A DNA stretch of 34,477 nucleotides from HGM11525 sp036307445 (GTDB lineage Bacteria > Bacillota > Clostridia > UBA1381), in assembly GCA_036307445.1 (NCBI GenBank), contig JAXJXP010000044.1:1-34477 (forward strand), given 5' to 3'. Shown here piece by piece: positions 1 to 8,491 of the stretch. Within the stretch, counting starts at the first letter, position 1, and every line of letters begins with the position of its first letter. Position numbers and translations under genes: made by a program. Below the pieces are notes generated by a model. It did not search any database and was not told the DNA's origin. It saw nothing but the letters and a program-made list of their open reading frames with translations.

Positions 1-84
1 GATTACTACAACAACGACAGAATTTCTATGAAATTAAAAGGAATGAGTCCGGTACAATACCGAACTCATTCACAAGCAAGTTAA
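1..84 (+). CDS. IS3-family transposase OrfB, C-terminal end (partial)
   Basis: Frame 1 from the window edge reads the last 27 residues of a transposase, ending at TAA (82-84). The tail contains YYNNDRISMKLKGMSPVQYR, which matches the conserved end of IS3/IS150-group OrfB integrase-core proteins (typically YYNNxRI, KLKGMSPVxYR). Only this C-terminus is in the window, so the DDE catalytic residues cannot be checked. It reads toward the minus-strand dehydrogenase gene, which ends 58 bp away, and is followed by the right terminal repeat of the element. Recognition of the family is firm despite the short length. Confidence 0.85.
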   Translation, partial: DYYNNDRISMKLKGMSPVQYRTHSQAS

Positions 85-94
85 TATTTAATTT

Positions 95-114
95 TGTCTA
101 AACTTTGGGGTTCA
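95..114 (+). repeat. Right terminal inverted repeat of the IS3-family element
   Basis: TGTCTAAACTTTGGGGTTCA lies 10 bp after the OrfB stop and ends in CA, as IS3-family right ends do. Its reverse complement matches the 20 bp at 34342-34361 at 17 of 20 positions. The outer boundary is inferred, because no target duplication can be checked from one end. Confidence 0.7.
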
Positions 115-141
115 CTTCAAATATTTCGTTTCTTCTCTTTA

Positions 142-1089
142 TTATTTATCCACTCTGTTTCTTAACTCACCGTTAGTAAAAGCAGTAATATTTTCTGCAA
201 TTTCAGTAATAACACGTTTTCTTGCCTCATACGCTCCCCAAGCCATATGAGGTGTAAGCACAAAATTTTCTCTGTTCATAATATTATAAAACGGGTGGTC
301 TTCGCCAAAAGGCTCTACCGAATACACATCGCTCGCCGCATAAATTCTGTTTTCCTTTACCGCATCGGCAAGTGCAGTCTCGTCTATAACAGCACCTCTT
401 GCCACATTGACTATTACTGCATCCTTTTTCATAAGAGCTATCATTTCTCTGCTTATAATTCCCCTCGTGGATTCGGACAAGGGCAGATGCACAGATATAA
501 TGTCGGCTCTTTTCATAAGTGCGGGTAAATCTACCACATTAAGCCCATCTTCGTATGTACGTTTGGTGCATATAACATCACAGCCAAAAGCCCGGGCAAT
601 TTTAGCAACCTTTTTGCCGATATTTCCCATTCCGACTATGCCCCACGTTTTGCCCGACAGCTCATAAAAGCACGGCTCTAAACGGTTTGCAATTCCACTA
701 TCTGTATAAGAGCCATTCCTCACAAAGCTTGTGTAATTTGGCAATCTCATAGCAAGCTCAAGAGCTAGTGCTACTGTGAGCTGTGCAACAGAATCGGTGG
801 AATATCCCACAACATTACAGACGCCAATTCCTTGTTTTTTGCAATATTTTACATCAATGTTATCATAGCCAGTTGCAGTAACACATATCAGCTTAAGATT
901 TTTAGCATTAGAAAGATTGCTGTTGTTAAGCTTGATTTTATTTAAAACAACCACGTCGCAGTCGGCAATTCTATCCTCCACCTCATCAGGTGCAGTAGAG
1001 CCGTAAACAACCAGCTCACCTAACGCCCCAAGCTCATCAAAGCCAATATCGTCACCGAGTGTTTTCACATCAAGCATTACAATCTTCAT
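142..1089 (-). CDS. D-isomer-specific 2-hydroxyacid dehydrogenase
   Basis: A 315-aa NAD(P)-dependent reductase of the D-2-hydroxyacid dehydrogenase family (glycerate, lactate or phosphoglycerate-like); the substrate cannot be read from sequence. The Rossmann glycine motif GMGNIG lies near residues 153-158. It is followed by the family signatures ISVHLPLSESTRG and VNVARGAVIDE (catalytic Arg), the Glu in YSVEPFGE and the catalytic His in TPHMAWG. No ACT domain follows, so it is not a full regulatory SerA. It is the last gene of the minus-strand block, 12 bp after the thioesterase gene. No hairpin terminator is visible before the IS end 28 bp downstream, so the IS may have displaced it. Confidence 0.88.
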   Translation of the reverse strand: MKIVMLDVKTLGDDIGFDELGALGELVVYGSTAPDEVEDRIADCDVVVLNKIKLNNSNLSNAKNLKLICVTATGYDNIDVKYCKKQGIGVCNVVGYSTDSVAQLTVALALELAMRLPNYTSFVRNGSYTDSGIANRLEPCFYELSGKTWGIVGMGNIGKKVAKIARAFGCDVICTKRTYEDGLNVVDLPALMKRADIISVHLPLSESTRGIISREMIALMKKDAVIVNVARGAVIDETALADAVKENRIYAASDVYSVEPFGEDHPFYNIMNRENFVLTPHMAWGAYEARKRVITEIAENITAFTNGELRNRVDK

Positions 1090-1101
1090 TATCTCACCGC
1101 C

Positions 1102-1518
1102 TTAATTTTCCAAAAGACTTTCAAATCTGGTGTACAATTCAGGGAATTTTTTCTTCAGGTTAATTGCCTTAAACTCTCTATCCACAAAGCCGTGGCGTGT
1201 TATTCCGGTAGTTGTGATTTTTCCGTCGGAAAGGCGCTTTACTGTATACTTAAAACCGCAACGTGCAGCACTAAGTTCAAAAAGTGTGCAGCTGACTTCT
1301 GCTCTTTCTTCATATTTAAGACCGCTTATATACTTAGCCTGCGTTTCGGTAAGAGGAATCATCACACCCATCTTTTCCATTTTCGAATAGGTCATGCCCA
1401 CCTGTTTTATAAACTCGGTACGGGCAACCTCAAACCACGGATAGTATCTTGAATGGTGCATTATTCCCATCATATCCGTTTCGGCATATCTTACCTCTAA
1501 CACAGTTGTAGTAGTCAT
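1102..1518 (-). CDS. Acyl-CoA thioesterase, YbgC/FadM (hotdog) type
   Basis: A 138-aa single hotdog-fold protein of the 4-hydroxybenzoyl-CoA thioesterase family. The N-terminal RYAETDMMGIMHHSRYYPWF holds the usual catalytic Asp (ETD) and the xxHHxxYxxWFE helix start. Such enzymes hydrolyse acyl-CoA or acyl-ACP thioesters in the cytoplasm; the natural substrate is unknown. The gene sits 5 bp after pyk and 12 bp before the dehydrogenase, so it is probably cotranscribed with glycolytic genes. A GGAG-type site precedes the ATG. Length and motif order are normal for the family. Confidence 0.85.
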   Translation of the reverse strand: MTTTTVLEVRYAETDMMGIMHHSRYYPWFEVARTEFIKQVGMTYSKMEKMGVMIPLTETQAKYISGLKYEERAEVSCTLFELSAARCGFKYTVKRLSDGKITTTGITRHGFVDREFKAINLKKKFPELYTRFESLLEN

Positions 1519-1523
1519 TATAA

Positions 1524-3296
1524 TTACTCCTTTTCGGTCTGATGCTCCTGCATCAAACCGCCATATACAAATCCCTGCGCCGCATCAACTGTAATCACCG
1601 TTCCGGTTTTGAGAATTTCCGATGCTCCCTTTGCTCCTGTAATTACAGGAATATCAAGCGCAAGCCCGATAATTGCCGCATAGCAGGTTGTACCCTTTTC
1701 CTCTGTTATAATACCTGCCGCCTTTTTAAGATACATTACCATATCAGGTGTTGTTGTACGGTTTACAACAATGGCACCGTCTTCAAAATTCTTTTTAAGG
1801 TCTTCAACGTTGTCTGCAACACAAACCTTCGCAGTTCTGTGAAGCTTGGTTACACCCTCACCGCGAACTAAAATATCTCCTACGAGGTGTACCTTCATAA
1901 TATTGGTTGTACCGCTGACTCCTATGGGTGCACCGCCTGTAATTACAACAAGGTCGCCGTTTTTAACAACGTGAGTTTTCTGTGCACACTCTACTGCGTG
2001 CTCAAAAAGCTCGTCTGAGTTACTTCTCATTTCACTCATAACAGGTATAACTCCCCATGAGAGATTAAGCTGTCTGCGTGCTTTCTTGTTTATTGTAGGT
2101 GCAATAATCGGACACTGCGGGCGGAATTTTGAAATCATATGTGCAGTTGTTCCACCGTATGTCAACGCAATTATAGCTGTTGCACCGAGGTCATGGGCAG
2201 TAGTACAGGTTGCGTGCGAAAGAGCATTTGTAACATCGGTATTGGTAATATCAACAGAGTTATTATTAAGCCTTTTAATGTAGTCTATATCACGTTCGGT
2301 ACGTTCTGCAATGGTAGCCATAGTTTTAACCGTTTCAACAGGATAACGTCCTATTGCTGTTTCACCCGAGAGCATTATCGCACTTGTACCGTCATAAATA
2401 GCATTAGCAACGTCTGTAGTTTCCGCACGGGTAGGTCTTGGATTTCTTATCATTGAATCGAGCATCTGTGTAGCAGTTATTACAATCTTTCCTGCACGGT
2501 AGGTTTTCTTGATTATTTTCTTCTGCATAACAGGAAGGACCTCAAGCGGAATTTCAACACCCATGTCGCCTCTGGCAACCATTATACCATTCGAAACCTT
2601 GATAATATCGTCAATATTATTAACACCTTCGCCGTTTTCTATCTTGGATATAATTCTTATGTCACTTGCACCGTGTTCTTCCAGAAGAGAGCGGATTTTA
2701 AGTACGTCTTCTGCCTTTCTTACAAAGCTTGCCGCAATAAAATCAACGTCCTGCTCAATACCGAATATAATATCATCAATATCCTTCTGACTCATATACG
2801 GCATCGAAAGAGATACGTTAGGCACATTAACACCCTTGGAGTCGGATACCTCGCCGCCGCTTTTAACCTCACAGATTATTCTATCAGACTTTACACTAAG
2901 AGCCTCTATCTCTATAAGTCCATCATCAATTAAAAGCCTTGTTCCTGCTTTTATATCCTTGGGTAAGTCCTTGTATGTTATAGAAACGCCTGTGCTGTCA
3001 CCCTCAACGTCTTCTGTATATAGAGTAAACTTATCCCCTTCTTTTAATACAGCCTTACCTTCTTTGAATTTCTTAAGTCTTATTTCAGGGCCTTTTGTGT
3101 CAAGCATTATTGCGACAGGAATATCAAGCTCCTCACGCACCTTCTTTATTCTGTCCATATACTTCTTCGCCTGCTCGTGTGTGCCGTGGGAGAAGTTAAT
3201 TCTCGCAACATCCATTCCTGCAAGCATCAGATTACGCAAAACGTTATCGTTATCGGCAGCAGGGCCCATTGTGCATATTATTTTTGTCTTCCTCAT
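1524..3296 (-). CDS. pyk: Pyruvate kinase with C-terminal PEP-utilizer domain
   Basis: A 590-aa enzyme converting phosphoenolpyruvate and ADP to pyruvate and ATP, the last step of glycolysis. The barrel begins RKTKIICTMGP. MLDTKGPEIR, the catalytic-Lys strand ISKIENGEG, MVARGDMGVEIP and the signature TATQMLDSMI are all present. After the allosteric domain comes the extra ~90-aa swivelling domain found in Bacillus-type enzymes. There the usual GGxTSHAA phosphohistidine loop reads GTTCYAA, so the His is replaced by Tyr (about residue 539). In Bacillus-type pyruvate kinases this domain is not required for catalysis. The gene follows pfkA after a hairpin terminator, so it probably depends on partial readthrough or its own promoter. 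Confidence 0.97.
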   Translation of the reverse strand: MRKTKIICTMGPAADNDNVLRNLMLAGMDVARINFSHGTHEQAKKYMDRIKKVREELDIPVAIMLDTKGPEIRLKKFKEGKAVLKEGDKFTLYTEDVEGDSTGVSITYKDLPKDIKAGTRLLIDDGLIEIEALSVKSDRIICEVKSGGEVSDSKGVNVPNVSLSMPYMSQKDIDDIIFGIEQDVDFIAASFVRKAEDVLKIRSLLEEHGASDIRIISKIENGEGVNNIDDIIKVSNGIMVARGDMGVEIPLEVLPVMQKKIIKKTYRAGKIVITATQMLDSMIRNPRPTRAETTDVANAIYDGTSAIMLSGETAIGRYPVETVKTMATIAERTERDIDYIKRLNNNSVDITNTDVTNALSHATCTTAHDLGATAIIALTYGGTTAHMISKFRPQCPIIAPTINKKARRQLNLSWGVIPVMSEMRSNSDELFEHAVECAQKTHVVKNGDLVVITGGAPIGVSGTTNIMKVHLVGDILVRGEGVTKLHRTAKVCVADNVEDLKKNFEDGAIVVNRTTTPDMVMYLKKAAGIITEEKGTTCYAAIIGLALDIPVITGAKGASEILKTGTVITVDAAQGFVYGGLMQEHQTEKE

Positions 3297-3331
3297 ATTT
3301 TAAAACCCTTTCATTGTTAATTATTTGACGT

Positions 3332-3364
3332 AAAAACGAGGTTACGCTATATGGCGTAACCTCG
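3332..3364 (-). terminator. Intrinsic terminator between pfkA and pyk
   Basis: On the minus strand an 11-bp perfect stem (CGAGGTTACGC with GCGTAACCTCG, 6-nt loop) starts 7 bp after the pfkA stop and is followed by TTTTT. It lies inside an apparent glycolytic operon, so it should lower or uncouple pyk expression relative to pfkA. Confidence 0.8.
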
Positions 3365-3371
3365 AGTAATA

Positions 3372-4352
3372 TCAGGTGGCAAGCTTTTTACAAACATCAA
3401 TTAGCTCTTCGGGAATACCCTTCTTCATTACCAGACCGTCTTCAATATCTATATCGATTATTTTACTGCTCTGCATACATACAATTCGGTTGGACTTGCC
3501 CTCTAACAAAAGCTCAACAGCTTTTACGCCCATTTCGCTCGCTGTTACACGGTCTCTCGCAGAAGGAGAGCCGCCACGCTGTGTGTGTCCGAGGATGGTA
3601 GCACGTGATTCAATACCTGTCTTCTCCTCGATTTTCTTTGCCATTTCAATTACACTCATTCCCTTGACACCCTCAGCAACGATGACAATACTCTGTCGTC
3701 TGCCGCGTGACTTTCCTTCAAGGATTGGTCTTAAAACATCATCATCAAAGCTGTACTCTCTTTCAGGAATAAGAATAACCTCTGCACCGCAGGCAATTCC
3801 TGCATTGATTGCAATATATCCCGCACCTCTGCCCATTACCTCGATAACCGAGCATCTCTCGTGAGAAGATGCAGTATCACGGATTTTATCAACAGCCTCG
3901 ATAACCGTGTTAAGACATGTATCGTAACCTATTGTATATTCACTACAACCAATATCATTATCAATTGTGCCCGGTAGAGCAACAGTCGGAAGTCCGATAC
4001 GGCTTAAATCTCTTGCTCCCCTGAATGAACCGTCACCGCCTATTACTATAAGACCGTCAAGACCAAACCTTTTAGCCACGTCGTACGCTTTCTGTACACC
4101 TGCCGGTTCTTTGAATTCAAGACATCTTGCAGTCTGGAGCATCGTGCCGCCTTTTTGAAGTATATCAGAAACACTTCTCGGTCCCAACTCGACCAAATCG
4201 CCGTTAATAAGACCGTTATAGCCTCTTCTCACTCCGTAAACTGTAAGTCCGTTATAATTTCCGGCTCTTACAACAGCACGAACTGCGGCATTCATTCCCG
4301 GTGCGTCGCCGCCGCTGGTCAGAACGCCTATTTTTCTGACTTCTCTATTCAT
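3372..4352 (-). CDS. pfkA: ATP-dependent 6-phosphofructokinase
   Basis: A 326-aa enzyme that phosphorylates fructose 6-phosphate to fructose 1,6-bisphosphate, the committed step of glycolysis. Visible motifs are LTSGGDAPGMNAAVRA (ATP loop), GGDGSFRGA, PGTIDNDI (catalytic Asp) and EVMGRGAGYIA. GGDGS and PGTIDND are the ATP-using forms; pyrophosphate-dependent enzymes have GGDDT and PKTIDND. The frame is open 13 codons further upstream. I chose the ATG at 4352 because GAGG lies 8 nt before it and the protein then starts directly with MNREVRKIGVLTSGG, as the family does. It is downstream of mtrB and the small DUF2007-like gene under one promoter. Confidence 0.96.
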   Translation of the reverse strand: MNREVRKIGVLTSGGDAPGMNAAVRAVVRAGNYNGLTVYGVRRGYNGLINGDLVELGPRSVSDILQKGGTMLQTARCLEFKEPAGVQKAYDVAKRFGLDGLIVIGGDGSFRGARDLSRIGLPTVALPGTIDNDIGCSEYTIGYDTCLNTVIEAVDKIRDTASSHERCSVIEVMGRGAGYIAINAGIACGAEVILIPEREYSFDDDVLRPILEGKSRGRRQSIVIVAEGVKGMSVIEMAKKIEEKTGIESRATILGHTQRGGSPSARDRVTASEMGVKAVELLLEGKSNRIVCMQSSKIIDIDIEDGLVMKKGIPEELIDVCKKLAT

Positions 4353-4374
4353 GTGTATCCTCGTTCCTTTCAAA

Positions 4375-4572
4375 TTACAATTCTTCGTCAAGTATAAGTG
4401 CGTGTGCAGCGCTTACCTCTGCAGCCGGCACAAGCACATCATAACATATATCTGCCGTTTCCTCCAAAGGTCTTATTGTGTGTACACGGCTTATTATACC
4501 ATTATTATCCAAAAGCTCACATATAGTGTTCTTAACATCTGTGTTGTTTGCCAGATAGACAACCGTCCACAT
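4375..4572 (-). CDS. Small DUF2007-like protein of unknown function
   Basis: A 65-aa protein beginning MWTVVYLANNTDVKNTICEL. The pattern (WxVVYxAxN, a helix, then a strand, ending in LVPxxEVxxAHxLI) resembles small ferredoxin-like proteins of the DUF2007 type that often lie beside pfkA in Clostridia. Databases sometimes label these glutamate decarboxylase; nothing here supports that, as there is no PLP lysine motif and the protein is far too short. It lies 7 bp after mtrB and 22 bp before the pfkA start, so it is very likely cotranscribed with both. An AGGGG site precedes the ATG. The function is unknown. Confidence 0.75.
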   Translation of the reverse strand: MWTVVYLANNTDVKNTICELLDNNGIISRVHTIRPLEETADICYDVLVPAAEVSAAHALILDEEL

Positions 4573-4579
4573 ATTCTAT

Positions 4580-4816
4580 TTACCCCTGCCTTTCAGATTT
4601 TACCTCACCGTAGCGAGTGAGTATAGACGCATTTCCGTTAATCTTTATAGCTGATGTGGTCTCTGTAAACTGTGCTATATAAACCTCTCCTGCAGCAAGC
4701 TTTTCTGTATGGTGAAATCTCGTGCTTCCGCCACGGGTCAAGCCCATTACATTAACATCGTCTTCAAGAGCCTTTACAACCACATAGTCAGCAGTCTCCT
4801 TTTTGTTATCATCCAT
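4580..4816 (-). CDS. mtrB: Trp RNA-binding attenuation protein (TRAP)
   Basis: A 78-aa protein that aligns without gaps over the core with Bacillus subtilis TRAP (VNVxGLTRGxxTxFHHxEKLxxGEVxIAQFTExTSAIK). TRAP forms an 11-subunit ring that, with bound tryptophan, wraps G/U-AG repeats in trp leader RNA and stops expression. By alignment to known TRAP, the tryptophan-pocket residues are kept (T27, Q49, T51, T54). Of the three RNA-contact residues (Lys37, Lys56, Arg58 in B. subtilis), the two lysines remain as K39 and K58, but the arginine is N60. No trp biosynthesis operon or NAG-repeat target is in the window. It is first in a transcript with the DUF2007-like gene and pfkA. An AAGGAAG site lies 9 nt before the ATG. 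Confidence 0.93.
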   Translation of the reverse strand: MDDNKKETADYVVVKALEDDVNVMGLTRGGSTRFHHTEKLAAGEVYIAQFTETTSAIKINGNASILTRYGEVKSERQG

Positions 4817-4890
4817 TTCTATATCTTCCTTTCTGCCAGAAACGGCACAAAAGCTATTATCTAAAATTTAACAATATATCAACATCATAT

Positions 4891-4919
4891 ATTTTACAAT
4901 AAATCGTAATAAATTTCAA
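4891..4919 (-). promoter_or_regulatory. Sigma-A promoter for mtrB-pfkA
   Basis: On the minus strand TTGAAA (4914-4919) and TAAAAT (4891-4896) are separated by 17 bp in the AT-rich gap between dnaE and mtrB. This makes mtrB the first gene of a new transcript with a leader of about 68 nt. Confidence 0.75.
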
Positions 4920-4959
4920 TATCTTTTTTCACAAAATTTAATATAATATTCGCTATATG

Positions 4960-7900
4960 TTAATACAACTTTACATTATCCCCTCCAAACATTGCACTAA
5001 GTGAAGAAATTAATTCATCACACGGATTTACAAAATAGCTTTCCGGTACACAAAGCCGTTTCTTTGTATCTGCAATATAAAGCACAACAGGCATATCCCC
5101 TTTGTGTTCTTTAAGCGCAGACAAGACACGCTCGGTTACAAGCTTGTTTTGTGTCCCCATTTTTATGAACAACTTTTTGCCATCATAGTTTTTATGTCCC
5201 TCTTTTGCAACCGACTTGTTTTCGTTTGAAATGTACTCCTTTAATATATAAGCTTCTTCCAGAAGTAGCTTAGGCTCTTCCTCCTCACGAAGACTGATAT
5301 TACATACCGCAACTATCATTTCTTCTTCACGAAGTATGGACGAGAGTGTATCATATATCTTGGGGAACACCAAAACCTCAATACCGCCGTATAAGTCTTC
5401 AAGACGAAGAAATGACATTCTTTTATTACTTTTTGTAGTTTTATCCTTGCGAGCGGTTATTATTCCGGCTATTTTCACTCTCTGTCCGTCATAAATTCCG
5501 CTTTCTTTAAGGTTTCCCTCTTCATCCTTTTCACCGGCTGAGAGTATTTTTCCAATATTTACACCGTTGGAAATTTTTGACGATACTGCCTGATACTCCT
5601 CCATTGGATGACCCGAAAGATACATACCGACAGAAGCCTTTTCCATATTTAGAAGCTGTTTCTTTTCAAATTCATCTATGTCAGGTAATTCAAAGGAAAC
5701 ATCTTCTTCCAGCTCCGGTTGTTCATCAAAGAGCGAAAGCTGTCCCTCTATACTGCCTCTTTTTTCCTTTGTTTCGCCGTCAATAACGCTTTCAAAAACC
5801 TGCATCAGCTGCGACCTTTTAGCACCTGTCGAGTCAAACGCACCGCACATTATAAGTCCTTCAATCGCACGCTTATTAAGCTCTTTATCCGCCATTCTTG
5901 ATACAAAGTCAAAGAAGTCTTTGAATTTACCGTTCTCTTCCCTCTCATTAGTTACTGCTCTAATAAAGCCTTTGCCGACATTTTTAACTGCTGAAAGTCC
6001 AAACCTTATTGCACCGTTTTCAACAGTAAAGCTATCCTCACTCGCATTAATATCGGGCGGTAGCTTATTTATTCCAAGCTCTGAACAGTTTACAAGATAG
6101 CCATTTATTTTATCTGTACTGTCTGCCGAAGAAATAAGCGATGCCATAAACTCCACAGGATAGAATGTTTTAAGATATGCTGTCTGGTATGTGAGATACG
6201 CATATGCCGCTGCATGAGATTTGTTAAAGGCATAGTTTGCAAAATCACTCATTTCGTTAAATATATCCGTTGCAACACTTTCCTCTATTCCTCGGTTTAT
6301 GCAGCCTTCAATCTCCCATTCGCCGTTTTCATTCTGTTTGCCGTATATAAAGTTTTGTCGTTCTATCTCCATTTTATCGGCTTTTTTCTTACTAATAACA
6401 CGGCGCAGCATATCCGCACTACCCAGAGAATATCCTGCCATATCTCTTACTATCTGCATTACCTGTTCCTGATAAACCATACAGCCGTAGGTTACATCAA
6501 GTATAGGCTCTAAAAGCGGATGCTTATATTTAACCTCATCAGGATGAGATTTATTATATATATATTTAGGTATCGAATCCATCGGTCCGGGACGGTAGAG
6601 TGCAATGCCTGCTATAATATCTTCAAGACAGGTAGGCTTTAGTTCCTGCATAAATGCCTTCATTCCTGCACTTTCTATCTGGAATACACCGTCAGTATTA
6701 CCTGTGGAAATATTCTCATAAACCTCTTTTATATCATAGTCGAGGTTACTTATATCAATTTTTATCCCACGTGTTTTTTCGATAATTTTTATTGCATTTT
6801 CAATAACAGTAAGATTTTTAAGTCCCAAAAAGTCCATCTTAAGAAGACCGAGGCTTTCGATGGTATCCTTTACAAACTGAGTGGTTATAACATCGTCATT
6901 TGTCTGCAAAGGCACATACTCCACTATCGGCTCTTTAGTAATAACAACACCTGCGGCGTGTGTTCCCGAATGTCTTGAAAGACCTTCAATAGCTCTTGAT
7001 GTGTCAATCAATTCTCTTACTCTGTCATCATTTTCGTAAAGCTCTTTAAGCTCCTTTGAAACCTCAAGTGCCTTATCTATTGTAATTCCGAGTTCATTTG
7101 GAATAAGCTTGGCTACACGGTCTGTATCGGCATAGCTTATATTAAGTGCTCTGCCCACATCACGCACAGCAAGCTTTGCTTTCATCGTACCAAATGTTAT
7201 AATCTGCGCTACATTTTCTGCACCGTATTTTTCAATAACATAGTTTATAACCTTCTGCCTGCCCTCAGGCTCAAAGTCAATATCTATATCCGGCATTGAA
7301 ACACGTTCCGGATTTAAGAAACGCTCAAAAATAAGAGAATAGCGTATCGGCTCAATATCGGTAATTCTTAGTGTATAGCTTACCAAGCTTCCTGCCGCCG
7401 AGCCTCTGCCGGGACCGACCATAACATCGTGTGTTTTGGCAAAGTTGATAAAGTCCCAAACAATGAGGAAATAGTCAACAAAGCCCATTTTATTTATTAC
7501 CGAAAGCTCATAAGAAAGACGTTGTGTAAGCTCGGGTGTAACCTCGTTATATCTCTCGTAAAGTCCTTTTGTGCAAAGCTCCTCAAGGTACTCGTATGCC
7601 GTTTTTCCGTCAGGCACATCATATTCCGGCAGGTGCCTTGTGCTAAAATCAAAATCCACCTTACACCTTTTCGCAATTTTGCCTGTATTTTCAATAGCCT
7701 CAGACGCATACGGGAAAAGCTTTTCCATCTCCTCCTGAGATTTAATATAAAACTCGTCCGTTTCAAACTTCATCCTGTCCGGCTCATCAACGGTACGGCG
7801 CATTTGTATACACATCAGAACGTCCTGATATTTCGCATCATCTCTTGTAGCATAGTGTATGTCGTTTGTCGCAACAACACCAACTCCCAGTTCCTCTGCA

Positions 7901-8472
7901 AGCTTTACCAAACGTGGATTTATTCTCTTCTGATCCGCAATGCCGTGGTCCTGAATTTCTATAAAATAATTGTCCTTGCCAAAAAGGTCAATATACTTCC
8001 CGGCAATTTTCTTGGCTGCTTCATAATCATCGGCAAGCATAGCACGAGGCAACTCTCCCGCAAGACAGGCAGAAAGGGCGATAAGTCCATCCGAATGTTC
8101 CTTCAAAAGTTCAAAGTCAATTCTCGGTTTATAATAAAAGCCTTCTGTAAACCCTGCCGAAACCATTTTGATTAGGTTTTTGTAGCCCTGCATATTTTCG
8201 CACAGCAAAACAAGATGATGATATTTGTCATCATCCTTTGTCTTGTTAAATCTGCTACCCGGTGCAACATATACCTCGCAGCCAATAACAGGGTGAACAC
8301 CCTCGGCTTTAGCTTCACGGTAGAAGTCTACTACACCGTACATATTGCCGTGGTCGGTTATTGCCACCGACTCCATACCAAGCGCCTTAACTCGTGCTAT
8401 CAGCTTTTTAATGCTTACCGCACCGTCTAAAAGACTAAACTCTGTATGAGTGTGAAGATGTGCAAAGCTCAC
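4960..8472 (-). CDS. dnaE: DNA polymerase III alpha subunit
   Basis: A 1170-aa replicative polymerase of the DnaE class. The N-terminal PHP domain starts HLHTHTEFSLLDG (metal-binding H5, H7, H9) and includes AITDHGNMYG. The palm carries VGPGRGSAAGSLVSY and the catalytic pair in PDIDIDF (D395, D397), with a third Asp in KMDFLGLKNL. RPGPMDSIPKYI and YQEQVMQI follow. A helix-hairpin-helix region and an OB-fold (KIAGIITARKDKTTKSN) lie near the C-terminus. It lacks the 3'-5' exonuclease insertion of PolC. In Firmicutes DnaE cooperates with PolC at the fork. The gene follows the deacetylase by 19 bp in the same direction. Confidence 0.97.
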   Translation of the reverse strand: MSFAHLHTHTEFSLLDGAVSIKKLIARVKALGMESVAITDHGNMYGVVDFYREAKAEGVHPVIGCEVYVAPGSRFNKTKDDDKYHHLVLLCENMQGYKNLIKMVSAGFTEGFYYKPRIDFELLKEHSDGLIALSACLAGELPRAMLADDYEAAKKIAGKYIDLFGKDNYFIEIQDHGIADQKRINPRLVKLAEELGVGVVATNDIHYATRDDAKYQDVLMCIQMRRTVDEPDRMKFETDEFYIKSQEEMEKLFPYASEAIENTGKIAKRCKVDFDFSTRHLPEYDVPDGKTAYEYLEELCTKGLYERYNEVTPELTQRLSYELSVINKMGFVDYFLIVWDFINFAKTHDVMVGPGRGSAAGSLVSYTLRITDIEPIRYSLIFERFLNPERVSMPDIDIDFEPEGRQKVINYVIEKYGAENVAQIITFGTMKAKLAVRDVGRALNISYADTDRVAKLIPNELGITIDKALEVSKELKELYENDDRVRELIDTSRAIEGLSRHSGTHAAGVVITKEPIVEYVPLQTNDDVITTQFVKDTIESLGLLKMDFLGLKNLTVIENAIKIIEKTRGIKIDISNLDYDIKEVYENISTGNTDGVFQIESAGMKAFMQELKPTCLEDIIAGIALYRPGPMDSIPKYIYNKSHPDEVKYKHPLLEPILDVTYGCMVYQEQVMQIVRDMAGYSLGSADMLRRVISKKKADKMEIERQNFIYGKQNENGEWEIEGCINRGIEESVATDIFNEMSDFANYAFNKSHAAAYAYLTYQTAYLKTFYPVEFMASLISSADSTDKINGYLVNCSELGINKLPPDINASEDSFTVENGAIRFGLSAVKNVGKGFIRAVTNEREENGKFKDFFDFVSRMADKELNKRAIEGLIMCGAFDSTGAKRSQLMQVFESVIDGETKEKRGSIEGQLSLFDEQPELEEDVSFELPDIDEFEKKQLLNMEKASVGMYLSGHPMEEYQAVSSKISNGVNIGKILSAGEKDEEGNLKESGIYDGQRVKIAGIITARKDKTTKSNKRMSFLRLEDLYGGIEVLVFPKIYDTLSSILREEEMIVAVCNISLREEEEPKLLLEEAYILKEYISNENKSVAKEGHKNYDGKKLFIKMGTQNKLVTERVLSALKEHKGDMPVVLYIADTKKRLCVPESYFVNPCDELISSLSAMFGGDNVKLY

Positions 8473-8491
8473 TTTGTAACCTCCCGAAAAA

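Noticed and set aside
4375..4572. Possible glutamate decarboxylase
   Set aside because: Similar small proteins are sometimes so labelled, but 65 residues without a PLP site cannot be that enzyme.
7429..8175. A 248-codon plus-strand frame inside dnaE
   Set aside because: It is the mirror of conserved dnaE coding sequence, very rich in Phe, Ile, Lys and Arg without any domain, and has no ribosome site.
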